64,000 bases of DNA, taken from NCBI GenBank assembly GCA_005888095.1, contig VBKF01000104.1, positions 1-64,000 on the forward strand, given 5' to 3'. Position numbers and translations under genes: made by a program. Source of the DNA: Deltaproteobacteria bacterium (GTDB taxonomy: Bacteria > Desulfobacterota > Binatia > DP-6). Position 1 is the stretch's first letter. The number at the start of each line of letters is the position of its first letter. The notes below the pieces were generated by a model, which was given only the letters and a program-made list of their open reading frames with translations, had not been told where the DNA came from and did no database searches. This document shows positions 45,087 to 52,124 of this stretch, in pieces.

Positions 45087-45563
45087 GTGAGCTTTGTCGC
45101 CCGGCTGCGTCCCGAGCTGATCCACGTCGCGCCTCCGTGGCGGACGTTCGGGGAGACCGTGCACGGACTCGTGGAGAGCCTGGTCGCCGCCGGCACGCTC
45201 GACCGTGGGGCGAGCGAGCCTGCCGTGCGTGCCGTCATCGCGCGCGAGCAGGAGGCGTCGACGGCGCTCCTCGACATCGGGGTGGGCGTGCCGCATGCGC
45301 GCCTCGTGGGTCTCGGGCAGGCCGTGGTCGCGCTCGCGGTCTCGCGTGCCGGCCTCTACGAGCCGGTCCCCACGGTGGCGGTCGCAACCGTCGCGCTCGT
45401 GCTCTCACCGCCCAGCGCCACGGCCGACCACCTGCACATCCTGACCGAGATCGCCACGCTCCTGCGCTCGGCCGACCTGCGCGCGGCGCTGCTGGCAGCT
45501 CCGGATGCGCGTGCCGCGCTCGCAGCACTCGGCACGCACGCCCGCTCGCTCCCCAGCCGCTAG
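45087..45563 (+). CDS. PTS EIIA type-2 (PtsN/fructose-like) domain protein
   Basis: 158 residues of the mannitol/fructose EIIA fold. The phosphorylated His is His70 in LLDIGVGVPHARLVGL; the helix IAREQEASTALL before it and VALVLSPPSATADHLHILTEIATLLR after it are diagnostic. No EIIB/EIIC domain is attached and none is nearby, so a regulatory role of the PTS-Ntr kind is more likely than sugar uptake. GTG 45087. A perfect 11-bp hairpin begins six bases after its stop. Confidence 0.85.
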   Translation: MSFVARLRPELIHVAPPWRTFGETVHGLVESLVAAGTLDRGASEPAVRAVIAREQEASTALLDIGVGVPHARLVGLGQAVVALAVSRAGLYEPVPTVAVATVALVLSPPSATADHLHILTEIATLLRSADLRAALLAAPDARAALAALGTHARSLPSR

Positions 45564-45568
45564 GAAAG

Positions 45569-45594
45569 CGACCCGAGACTCATGTCTCGGGTCG
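45569..45594 (+). terminator. Perfect 11-bp hairpin after the EIIA gene
   Basis: CGACCCGAGAC, loop TCAT, GTCTCGGGTCG, a perfect 11-bp stem six bases after the TAG. No U-run follows, so it may stop transcription with Rho or protect the 3' end. Confidence 0.5.
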
Positions 45595-45863
45595 GAGTCA
45601 GACGCGAGCGTGAAAGGGTAGTACCACGCGCGACCGGCGTGCCGCGGCTGGCGAAGCCAGCGCGGCATGCGCGGTACGCGCGAGACCGCGATCTATCCGT
45701 ACCCGCAGGGGCCAGCCTCTAGTCCGAGGGAGATTGTCGGAGAGCTGGTCGGAGCCGGGCGCGGCTTCGCCGCGCCCGAGCGACGGGGTCCGGGGGCATC
45801 GGAGCAGCGCAGCGCGCGGAGCGCGCGAGCAGCGCACGGGCCCCCGGATGTTAATTGACCAAA
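45595..45863. repeat. Hairpin-rich repeat between convergent genes (copy B)
   Basis: No gene is seen. Hairpins found: GCTGGC-GAA-GCCAGC (45647-45661) extended by TGCCGC/GCGGCA with one bulge; GGGCGCGGC-TTC-GCCGCGCCC (45757-45777); and a 9-bp stem TCCGGGGGC (45789-45797) with GCCCCCGGA (45840-45848) enclosing more G/C repeats. Read on the minus strand, about 45754-45850 aligns with copy A at 11070-11182, sharing GGGGGCCCGTGCG. An AT-rich patch (45849-45865) separates it from the next gene. Confidence 0.55.
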
Positions 45864-46079
45864 TCAAACCTCCCAGGCGACGTACTCGTCGAGCGCTTCG
45901 CCGCCGATCTCGATGCGATACGGCCCGGCCAGGCGGTACTGCCCGCCGTTCGCCGGGGTGAGCCCCAGGCGGCGGCGGTCGGCCCGGATCGCGGCGCGGA
46001 TGGACTCGTCGGCAGGTGCCGCGGCACCGCGCGGAACGCGCAGCAACACGAGCGCCTTGGGGGCCGCCGGGCTCGTCAC
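45864..46079 (-). CDS. Hypothetical small protein (71 residues)
   Basis: Not recognised. From GTG 46079: a hydrophobic start KALVLLRVPRGAA, then DESIRAAIRADRRRLGLTPA and the C-terminus YRLAGPYRIEIGGEALDEYV. Third codon positions are nearly all G or C, which favours coding. Lacks a clear promoter or ribosome site; the frame continues open to 46271, antisense to the DUF4912 gene. Convergent with the EIIA gene. Confidence 0.4.
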   Translation of the reverse strand: MTSPAAPKALVLLRVPRGAAAPADESIRAAIRADRRRLGLTPANGGQYRLAGPYRIEIGGEALDEYVAWEV

Positions 46080-46140
46080 GCCGGCCTCAGCTTTGATGGC
46101 CCCGACCGGTTTTGCAAGCTCTCGCGCCGCGCGGCGCTCA

Positions 46141-46169
46141 TTGCCGCAACGCGTCTTCCGCGGTAGCAT
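46141..46169 (+). promoter_or_regulatory. Promoter of the DUF4912-branching enzyme operon
   Basis: TTGCCG (46141-46146; 4/6), 17 bases, TAGCAT (46164-46169; 4/6). The -10 ends ten bases before ATG 46180, giving a predicted leader of about four bases. Confidence 0.45.
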
Positions 46170-46179
46170 CCCCGCCGCG

Positions 46180-47001
46180 ATGATCGGCAGGGCAGTGGGG
46201 GCCGGTTGGAACCTCGTCGGCGAATGGCTCGGTTCCGCCTGCGGCCTAGTGACGCGCATTCGAGAGCACACCGACCCACTCGTGCGTGTCCTCGGGCTGG
46301 GCCCCGGGCGATCCCATCCCCCGACCCCTCCCGTCTCGCAACCACCGTCGCCGAGGCCCGAGGAGCAAGCCAGGGAGGCGAAGTATTACCTCGGCACCGA
46401 GCGGCTCGCGGTGCCGGCGCCCTCGCCGCGGGCAACCGTCCCCGTCACCCTCGTCGACCGGGAACCCGGAGACCTCCCGCGCGCCTATGGGCGCGACCGC
46501 CTCGTGCTGCTCGTGCGCGATCCGTGGTGGCTGTTCGCCTACTGGGAGCTCACGCCGACCAGCCGTATCGAGACGCTGCGCAACCTCGGCGCCGAGGCCG
46601 AAGGCGCGGTCGAGGTTTTGCGTGTCTACGACGTGACCTTCATCGACTTCACCGGTGACAACGCCTGGACCTCGATCGACATCGAGCCGACGCCCGGAGC
46701 CGAGAGCTGGTACATCAACGTCTGGAAGCCCGCGGCGTCGTACTGCGCCGAGATAGGTGTTCGGACGCGGGCGGGAGGGTTCGTTCCGATCATGCGTTCG
46801 AACACGGTGACGACCTCCCGACCGCAGCCGTCACCCGATACCACGGTGCGCTGGGTCGTGCTGCGTCCGCGCGGGCTCACGGTCGAGGGTGGCGAGAGCT
46901 GGGACGGCGCCCGCGTCGAGCACCCCGGCCGCTCCGACGGCCATTCGCCCGCGCCGCCGGGCTCGAGCGACCTCCACGCGCCGCGGCCGCCGGCCCGCTG
47001 A
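46180..47001 (+). CDS. DUF4912 protein upstream of a GH57 branching enzyme
   Basis: 273 residues. N-terminal third is Pro-rich and variable. The DUF4912 core begins DLPRAYGRDRLVLLVRDPWW, LFAYWELTP, then VEVLRVYDVTFIDFTGDN and a C-terminal VWKPAASYCAEIGVRT. The family often lies next to GH57 branching enzymes and is thought to help bind or process glucan, but no activity is known. The GH57 gene follows by 21 bases. The tail after residue 215 is again Pro/Gly-rich. Confidence 0.85.
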   Translation: MIGRAVGAGWNLVGEWLGSACGLVTRIREHTDPLVRVLGLGPGRSHPPTPPVSQPPSPRPEEQAREAKYYLGTERLAVPAPSPRATVPVTLVDREPGDLPRAYGRDRLVLLVRDPWWLFAYWELTPTSRIETLRNLGAEAEGAVEVLRVYDVTFIDFTGDNAWTSIDIEPTPGAESWYINVWKPAASYCAEIGVRTRAGGFVPIMRSNTVTTSRPQPSPDTTVRWVVLRPRGLTVEGGESWDGARVEHPGRSDGHSPAPPGSSDLHAPRPPAR

Positions 47002-47022
47002 GCCGGCCCGCGTCGCACCCGC

Positions 47023-48600
47023 ATGGCGCGCGGAAGCCTCGCCCTCGTCCTGCACGCGCACCTGCCGTTCGTGCGCCACCCGGAGCACGAGGACTTCCTC
47101 GAGGAACGGTGGTTCTACGAGGCGGTGACCGAGACCTACGTCCCGCTGCTGGAGATGCTCGAGGGGCTCGACCGCGACCGCGTTCCCTGCCGCCTCACCA
47201 TCTCGCTCAGCCCGACCCTCCTCGGCATGCTGGCCGATCGGCTGCTGCGCGCGCGTTACCTGCGCCATCTCGACCGGCTCGTCGAGCTGGCGGAGAAGGA
47301 AGAGCGGCGGACGCGCGGCGACGGCCAGTTCCACCGCATTGCCGAGCTGTACCTCGCCCGCTTCTACCGCGTGCGGGCGATCTTCCTCGACGAGTGGCAG
47401 CAGGATCTCGTCGCCGCCTTCCGGACCTACCAGGAGCACGGCCTGATCGACGTCATCACCTGCGCGGCGACGCACGGTTTTCTCCCGCTGCTGGCGGTGA
47501 ATCCGGCCGCCGTACGCGCCCAGGTGGAGGTGGCGGCGGCCGAGTACCGCCGCTTCTTCGGCCGCTCGGCCGAGGGCTTCTGGCTGCCCGAATGCGCCTA
47601 CGAACCCGGCCTCGATGCCGAGCTCGCGCGCGCCGGATTCCGCTACTTCTTCGTCGACACCCACGGCATCGCGCATGCCAGTCCCCGCCCGGTCTACGGC
47701 GTGTACGCGCCGATCGCGTGCGACTCCGGCGTGGCCGCCTTCGGTCGCGACCCCGACAGCTCCAAGCAGGTGTGGAGCGCCGAGGAAGGCTATCCGGGCG
47801 ACTTCTGGTATCGCGATTTCTATCGCGACATCGGCTTCGACCTCGACTACGAGTACGTGCGCCCCTACCTGCCCCCTACCGGCCAGCGCATTCACACCGG
47901 CCTCAAGTATCACCGCATCACGGGCAAGACGGATCAGAAGGAGCCGTACGACCCCGAGCGGGCCCGGGTCCGTGCCCAGGCCCACGCCGAACACTTCGTC
48001 GACACCCGGATCGGGCAGGTGGACTGGCTGGCGCGCCACATGGAGCGTCCCCCCATCATCGTCTGCCCCTATGACGCCGAGCTGTTCGGCCACTGGTGGT
48101 TCGAAGGACCGCTGTGGCTCGGGCTGGTCCTGCGGCGGCTCGCCGGGACGCCTGACCTCGAGGCGGTGACGCCCGGCGACGACCTGACGCGCCACCCGAC
48201 CCTCCAGCGCGCCACGCCGGCCGCGTCGACGTGGGGCTGGAAGGGCTACAACGAGGTCTGGCTCTCCGGCCAGAACGACTGGATCTACCGCCACCTGCAC
48301 GCCAGCGCCGACCGGCTGCACGCGCTCTGCCGGCGCTACCCGAGCGCCGACGAGCGGACGCGGCGCGCGCTCAGCCAGGCGCTGCGGGAGCTGCTGCTCG
48401 GGCAGGCGAGCGACTGGGCCTTCATGATGTCGCGCGACACGACCGTCGAGTACGCCGTGCGCCGCACGAAGGACCACCTGCTGCGCTGCCAGCGTCTGTG
48501 CGCCGAGGTCGAGCAGGGCGCCATCGACGAGCTCCGGCTCGCCGCGCTCGAGGACACCGACAACCTCTTTCCGGCGCTCGACTACCGCGTCCTCCTCTAA
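47023..48600 (+). CDS. GH57-type 1,4-alpha-glucan branching enzyme
   Basis: 525 residues, the usual length. The family signs are LVLHAHLPFVRHPE at the start, GFWLPECAYEPG with the catalytic nucleophile Glu (near residue 190), and ICPYDAELFGHWWFEGP-like VCPYDAELFGHWWFEG with the acid/base Asp (near 355), then a C-terminal domain WGWKGYNEVWLSGQNDWIYR. GH57 branching enzymes make alpha-1,6 branches in glycogen. It partners glgA at 5900. It is followed by an unknown membrane protein. ATG 47023 lacks a clear ribosome site. Confidence 0.95.
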   Translation: MARGSLALVLHAHLPFVRHPEHEDFLEERWFYEAVTETYVPLLEMLEGLDRDRVPCRLTISLSPTLLGMLADRLLRARYLRHLDRLVELAEKEERRTRGDGQFHRIAELYLARFYRVRAIFLDEWQQDLVAAFRTYQEHGLIDVITCAATHGFLPLLAVNPAAVRAQVEVAAAEYRRFFGRSAEGFWLPECAYEPGLDAELARAGFRYFFVDTHGIAHASPRPVYGVYAPIACDSGVAAFGRDPDSSKQVWSAEEGYPGDFWYRDFYRDIGFDLDYEYVRPYLPPTGQRIHTGLKYHRITGKTDQKEPYDPERARVRAQAHAEHFVDTRIGQVDWLARHMERPPIIVCPYDAELFGHWWFEGPLWLGLVLRRLAGTPDLEAVTPGDDLTRHPTLQRATPAASTWGWKGYNEVWLSGQNDWIYRHLHASADRLHALCRRYPSADERTRRALSQALRELLLGQASDWAFMMSRDTTVEYAVRRTKDHLLRCQRLCAEVEQGAIDELRLAALEDTDNLFPALDYRVLL

Positions 48601-48608
48601 AACACGGC

Positions 48609-48637
48609 TTGTCTCGCCGCGGGCCTTGCCCTAGAGT
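48609..48637 (+). promoter_or_regulatory. Promoter of the 48650 gene
   Basis: TTGTCT (48609-48614; 4/6), 17 bases, TAGAGT (48632-48637; 4/6). The -10 ends 12 bases before ATG 48650, so the leader would be about six bases. Confidence 0.42.
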
Positions 48638-48649
48638 CGAGTCGCCCGG

Positions 48650-49195
48650 ATGTCGACCGTCCTCGTCGCGCTCGTGCTGCTCCCGGTGGCCGTCGTGCTC
48701 GTCGTCGGTCTGGTCGCGCTGCTCGCGCGTCCGCTCGTGGCCCCGGCCGTCGCGGGGCTCGAGCGCGCGCGCTTCCGGCGCTGTCTCGCGCATGCCGCCC
48801 GTGGCGACGCCCATTTGAAGGCGCAACAGCTGCCCGCCGCGCTGAGCGCCTTCGAGGCTGCTTTCTGCCTGATCACCGTGCGTGCCGATCCGCGGCTGCC
48901 CGAGCTGATCGCCCGCCATCACACGGGCCTCCTCTCGCGCCTGCTCTCCGTGGCCGACGATCTCCCCCAGCATGGCGTGCGACTCCTCGCCCTCGCCAAG
49001 GTCGACCGGCTCCTCGAGCGCCGCCGCGAGATGCAGCGCGCGTACCTCCAGCTCCAGACGCGTCCGTTGCGGGACGCGCGGCGGCTGCAGCTGGAGCGCG
49101 AGCTGCATCGCAACTCACGTGCCGCCCGCGCTGCCGTGCGCGAGCTGGTCGCCGACCTCCAGCTGCTCTCGGGTCGCAAGGTCGCCTATCAGTGA
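48650..49195 (+). CDS. Hypothetical membrane-anchored helical protein
   Basis: 181 residues. One long N-terminal membrane helix (VLVALVLLPVAVVLVVGLVALLA) and a cytoplasmic-type helical domain that looks TPR-like: DAHLKAQQLPAALSAFEAAF, RLLALAKVDRLLERRREMQ and LERELHRNSRAARAAVREL. No enzymatic motif. It ends with a canonical-looking terminator, so it is a single-gene unit between glycogen branching and the divergent DnaA. Function unknown. Confidence 0.7.
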   Translation: MSTVLVALVLLPVAVVLVVGLVALLARPLVAPAVAGLERARFRRCLAHAARGDAHLKAQQLPAALSAFEAAFCLITVRADPRLPELIARHHTGLLSRLLSVADDLPQHGVRLLALAKVDRLLERRREMQRAYLQLQTRPLRDARRLQLERELHRNSRAARAAVRELVADLQLLSGRKVAYQ

Positions 49196-49201
49196 GCCGC
49201 G

Positions 49202-49236
49202 CACGGGTCCGCCGCCGTGCCCCGTGATTTTTTTCT
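49202..49236 (+). terminator. Rho-independent terminator
   Basis: CACGGG (49202-49207) pairs with CCCGTG (49221-49226), directly followed by ATTTTTTT. A competing stem GCACGG/CCGTGC lies inside. It is the only hairpin plus T-run I found in the window. Confidence 0.65.
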
Positions 49237-49462
49237 TGTAATTCCGTTGCGACTGGTCTAAGGGTCGGAGCGGTGTCGGCCCAGGCCGCGGCCGACCGAG
49301 AGCACCAAGAACGTCCCGGCTCGGCCGGGACATCCTCGGAATGAATGGCGCGCACGCAAGAGTGGGGTCCCCACCCGACGTGCGTCCGCCGCATCGGGGC
49401 GGGACGGCGATGGGTCACCGGAAGTTGAAAGCGGCGTCTTCCCGAGACGATGCACCGCTCCT

Positions 49463-49474
49463 CCACAGCTGTGG
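49463..49474. promoter_or_regulatory. Palindrome upstream of the DnaA-like gene
   Basis: CCACAGCTGTGG is a perfect 12-base palindrome 12 bases before ATG 49487. The left arm reads TCCTCCACA, matching the DnaA-box consensus TTATCCACA at 7/9 positions. It could be an autoregulatory site. No consensus DnaA box or AT-rich unwinding region is in the 49237-49486 spacer, which otherwise shows nothing else. Confidence 0.35.
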
Positions 49475-49486
49475 GCGTCGCCACGC

Positions 49487-50785
49487 ATGAGCAGCACAGC
49501 GGTCATGACGGACCCGGCGACGATGTGGGCGCAGGCGTGTGAGACCGTGCGCGCTCGCGTTGGCGACCGGAACTTCGCCGCGTGGATCGTGCCGCTGCGC
49601 TGCACCTGGCTCGAAGACGAGATCACCCTCGAGGCGCCCGACCGCCTGACGCGCGAGCTCGTGGCACGACACTTCGCCGGGGTGATCGCCGACGCGGTCG
49701 CCGCCGTCGCCGGCCACCGGTGTTCGCTTCGACTCGATCTGCCGGCGCCGCCACCGTCGCTGCCGATCCGGGCGACGCCGCCGCTGCCCGATCACACCTT
49801 CGACACGTTCGTGGTCGGGGAGAGCAACACGCGTGCCTTCGACGCGGCCCGCGCGCTCGCCCGGCAGGAGACCGCGGCGCCCGTCTTCCTCCACGGGCCG
49901 GCAGGCGTCGGGAAGACACACCTCCTCCACGCGATCGCGCACGCACTCGAGGCCCGGAGACTCGCGGTGGCCTGCCTGCCGGCGGCGAGGCTGATCGAGG
50001 AGCTGGTCGCCGCCATCGGCGAGCATCGCCAGGAGGCCTTCTGGCGGGAGCTGCGGGCGCTCGACGTCCTCCTGCTCGATGACGTCCACTCGCTCGCCGG
50101 CCGGGAGCAGATGCAGGAGGAGCTGATCGACGGGCTCGCGGCGTGGGCCGCGGACGGGCGTCCCCTGGCGCTCACGTCGGATCGGGCGCCCGATGAGATG
50201 CCCGAGTTCGCGGCACGGGTCCGCGAAGGCTTCCGGAACGGGGTGATCGCCGGCATCGAACCGCCCGAGCCACGGCTCTGCCTCGAGCTGGTGCACTACA
50301 AGGCTCGAGCGCTCGGGCTCGTCCTCGACGCGGGACTCGCCGCCAGGCTCGCCGCCACCGTCTCCGGCAACGTGCGCCGGCTCGAAGGCGCGCTCCGCAG
50401 CCTGCTGGCCCACGCGCATCTGCGCGGTCGTGCGATCGACGCGGCGCTGGCGCTCGAGATCCTCCCTGCCCTCCAGCGGATCCCCGCCGCGCCCCCCGCC
50501 CTCGATCGGATCGTCGAGGCGACGGCGCGCGCCTTCGGCGTGGCAGCGCGCAGCCTCCGTGGACGCAGCCGCCGGCGGGAACTCGTACTCCCGCGGCACG
50601 TCGCGATGTACCTGGCGCGGAAGCTCTGCCAGTGGTCGGCCGCCGAGCTCGCCCGGGAATTCGGGCGCAATCACACGACCGTCCTGAACGGGTGCCGGTC
50701 GGTCGCGGCCAAGCTCGGGGTGGATCGTAAGCTCGCCGCCCTCCTCGCCGAGATCGAGCGCCGCCTCGCCAGTGACCGGCTCTGA
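49487..50785 (+). CDS. Divergent DnaA-family protein lacking the arginine finger
   Basis: 432 residues with DnaA domain I (about 5-75), a very short linker and the AAA+ domain: [20 protein letters not shown], Walker [15 protein letters not shown], Walker [19 protein letters not shown], sensor 2 [14 protein letters not shown]. Domain IV is [13 protein letters not shown] and [16 protein letters not shown] gapless alignment puts Gly248 ([10 protein letters not shown]) where E. coli has the Arg285 finger (DRLKSRFGWG), and Asn where Asp433 contacts DNA. Typical DnaA lies beside dnaN; here neighbours are a hypothetical gene and a GlgC-like gene. It may be a DnaA paralogue or an unusual sole initiator. 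No clear ribosome site; ATG 49505 is an alternative start. Confidence 0.85.
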   Translation: MSSTAVMTDPATMWAQACETVRARVGDRNFAAWIVPLRCTWLEDEITLEAPDRLTRELVARHFAGVIADAVAAVAGHRCSLRLDLPAPPPSLPIRATPPLPDHTFDTFVVGESNTRAFDAARALARQETAAPVFLHGPAGVGKTHLLHAIAHALEARRLAVACLPAARLIEELVAAIGEHRQEAFWRELRALDVLLLDDVHSLAGREQMQEELIDGLAAWAADGRPLALTSDRAPDEMPEFAARVREGFRNGVIAGIEPPEPRLCLELVHYKARALGLVLDAGLAARLAATVSGNVRRLEGALRSLLAHAHLRGRAIDAALALEILPALQRIPAAPPALDRIVEATARAFGVAARSLRGRSRRRELVLPRHVAMYLARKLCQWSAAELAREFGRNHTTVLNGCRSVAAKLGVDRKLAALLAEIERRLASDRL

Positions 50786-50808
50786 AGGAGGGGACGAAGG
50801 AGGATCCG

Positions 50809-52014
50809 ATGGACGGACGGCTGCTCGGGGTCGTGGTGGCGGGGGGTGGGAGCGCCAGTCTCGATCCTCTCGTCTCACCCGGCGACGCGGCGCTCACGCC
50901 GTTCGCCGGCCAGTACCGCTTCATCGACTTCGCCCTCGCCACGCTCGCGAACTCGGGCGTCCGCGACGTGTGCGTGTTCGCGCCGGTGACGGACGCGGCG
51001 CTCGGCGCACACGTGGTGCGCGCGGGCGGCGCGGCAGCAGCGGAGCGCCGCGCCCTCCGGTCGCTGCCCGGCATGCAGGCGACGGGTACGCCCGCCCGGC
51101 GCCTCGTCGAGGCGCTCCAGGCGTGCCGCGATCTCCTCGGCGCTCACCGGCCGGACGCGATCGTCGTGCTGTCGGCCGACCACATCCTGCAGCTCGACCT
51201 GCGGCCGCTGGCCGCGGCGCATGCCGCGTTCGGGGCCGACGTGACGCTCGTCGCGTTGCCGCTGCCTGCGAGCGAGGCCCCGGGCCGCGCCGTGCTACGG
51301 ATCGGCGGCGACGGCCGGGTCCGTCACGCCGAGCGTGCGCCCATCGCTCCCGCGCCGTCGACCGCAACGGGCGGCTTCGCGCTCGGCTGGGCCGGCGACT
51401 TCATCGTCCGCGCCGACGCCCTTCCCGCCGTCCTGGCTGCGCTTGCGCCGGACGACGTGGGCGACGAGGCGCGGTTCCTCGCAGCCCTCGCCGCTCGCCT
51501 CCGGATGACGGCCTACGACCTGCTCGACCGCCACCTCCCCGGAGCGTCACAGGGCGCGTACTGGCCCGAGCCCATCACGCTCGAAGCGTACTACGACGCG
51601 CAGATGAACCTGTGCACGCCGCGGCCATTCCTCGACCTCTACAACCCGGCGTGGCCCGTGCGCGCCGCCGCTGCGGGACTCGCGCCCGCGAAGGTCGTGG
51701 CGGACAGCGCCGGCCGTGCCGGGCAGGCGCTCAACTCGCTGGTCTCCGAGGGCTCGGTGATCCGCGGCGGCCTCGTCGTCAACTCGGTCCTCGGCCACGG
51801 CGTCGTCGTCGAGGGCGGCGCAGAGGTCGAGGACAGCGTGCTGCTCGACGGCTGCCGCATCGGCCGCGGCGCGCTCGTCCGCCGCGCGCTCGTGGGACCT
51901 GGCGCGGTGATCGCGGAGGGGGAGGAGATCGGCTACGGGGCGGCGCCGAACGCCCCGGGCCGCCTCGCGCCCTCGGGGCTGACGCTCGTGGTCGCGCCGC
52001 CAGCGTGCGCGTGA
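50809..52014 (+). CDS. GlgC/GlgD-like protein with degraded active site
   Basis: 401 residues, aligned over its length to ADP-glucose pyrophosphorylase: [58 protein letters not shown] and left-handed helix repeats [20 protein letters not shown]. Catalytic elements are lost: GGRGTRL is GGGSASL, the Lys of RAKPAV is absent (GDAALT), FVEKP is HAERA and YWRDVGT is YWPEPIT. This pattern resembles GlgD, the non-catalytic regulatory partner of GlgC in Firmicutes, though no GlgC is in the window. Good ribosome site (GAAGGAGG). It is 23 bases after the DnaA-like gene. Confidence 0.85.
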   Translation: MDGRLLGVVVAGGGSASLDPLVSPGDAALTPFAGQYRFIDFALATLANSGVRDVCVFAPVTDAALGAHVVRAGGAAAAERRALRSLPGMQATGTPARRLVEALQACRDLLGAHRPDAIVVLSADHILQLDLRPLAAAHAAFGADVTLVALPLPASEAPGRAVLRIGGDGRVRHAERAPIAPAPSTATGGFALGWAGDFIVRADALPAVLAALAPDDVGDEARFLAALAARLRMTAYDLLDRHLPGASQGAYWPEPITLEAYYDAQMNLCTPRPFLDLYNPAWPVRAAAAGLAPAKVVADSAGRAGQALNSLVSEGSVIRGGLVVNSVLGHGVVVEGGAEVEDSVLLDGCRIGRGALVRRALVGPGAVIAEGEEIGYGAAPNAPGRLAPSGLTLVVAPPACA

Positions 52015-52065
52015 CTCGAGACGGGGGACGCCGGGGAGCGGTCTTTCCCGGGCGTGACGGGCGCG

Positions 52066-52071
52066 TATACT
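52066..52071 (+). promoter_or_regulatory. uvrA -10 box
   Basis: TATACT (5/6) 53 bases before the uvrA ATG. No alternative start codon lies nearer, so uvrA would have a leader of about 47 bases. The -35 is poor (CTTTCC at 17 bases). No LexA-type operator was found nearby. Confidence 0.4.
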
Positions 52072-52124
52072 CGACGGTTCGGCGGCGCGCCAAACCGCCC
52101 ACGCCCTGCGCCGCGACGTCCACG

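Noticed and set aside
49237-49486. Replication origin upstream of the DnaA-like gene
   Set aside because: No DnaA-box cluster, no AT-rich unwinding region, and no dnaN, gyrB or recF nearby.
50772-52124. N-terminal extension of the uvrA frame upstream of ATG 52125
   Set aside because: It runs antiparallel in frame with the GlgC-like gene and has no UvrA similarity; ATG 52125 begins the conserved sequence.
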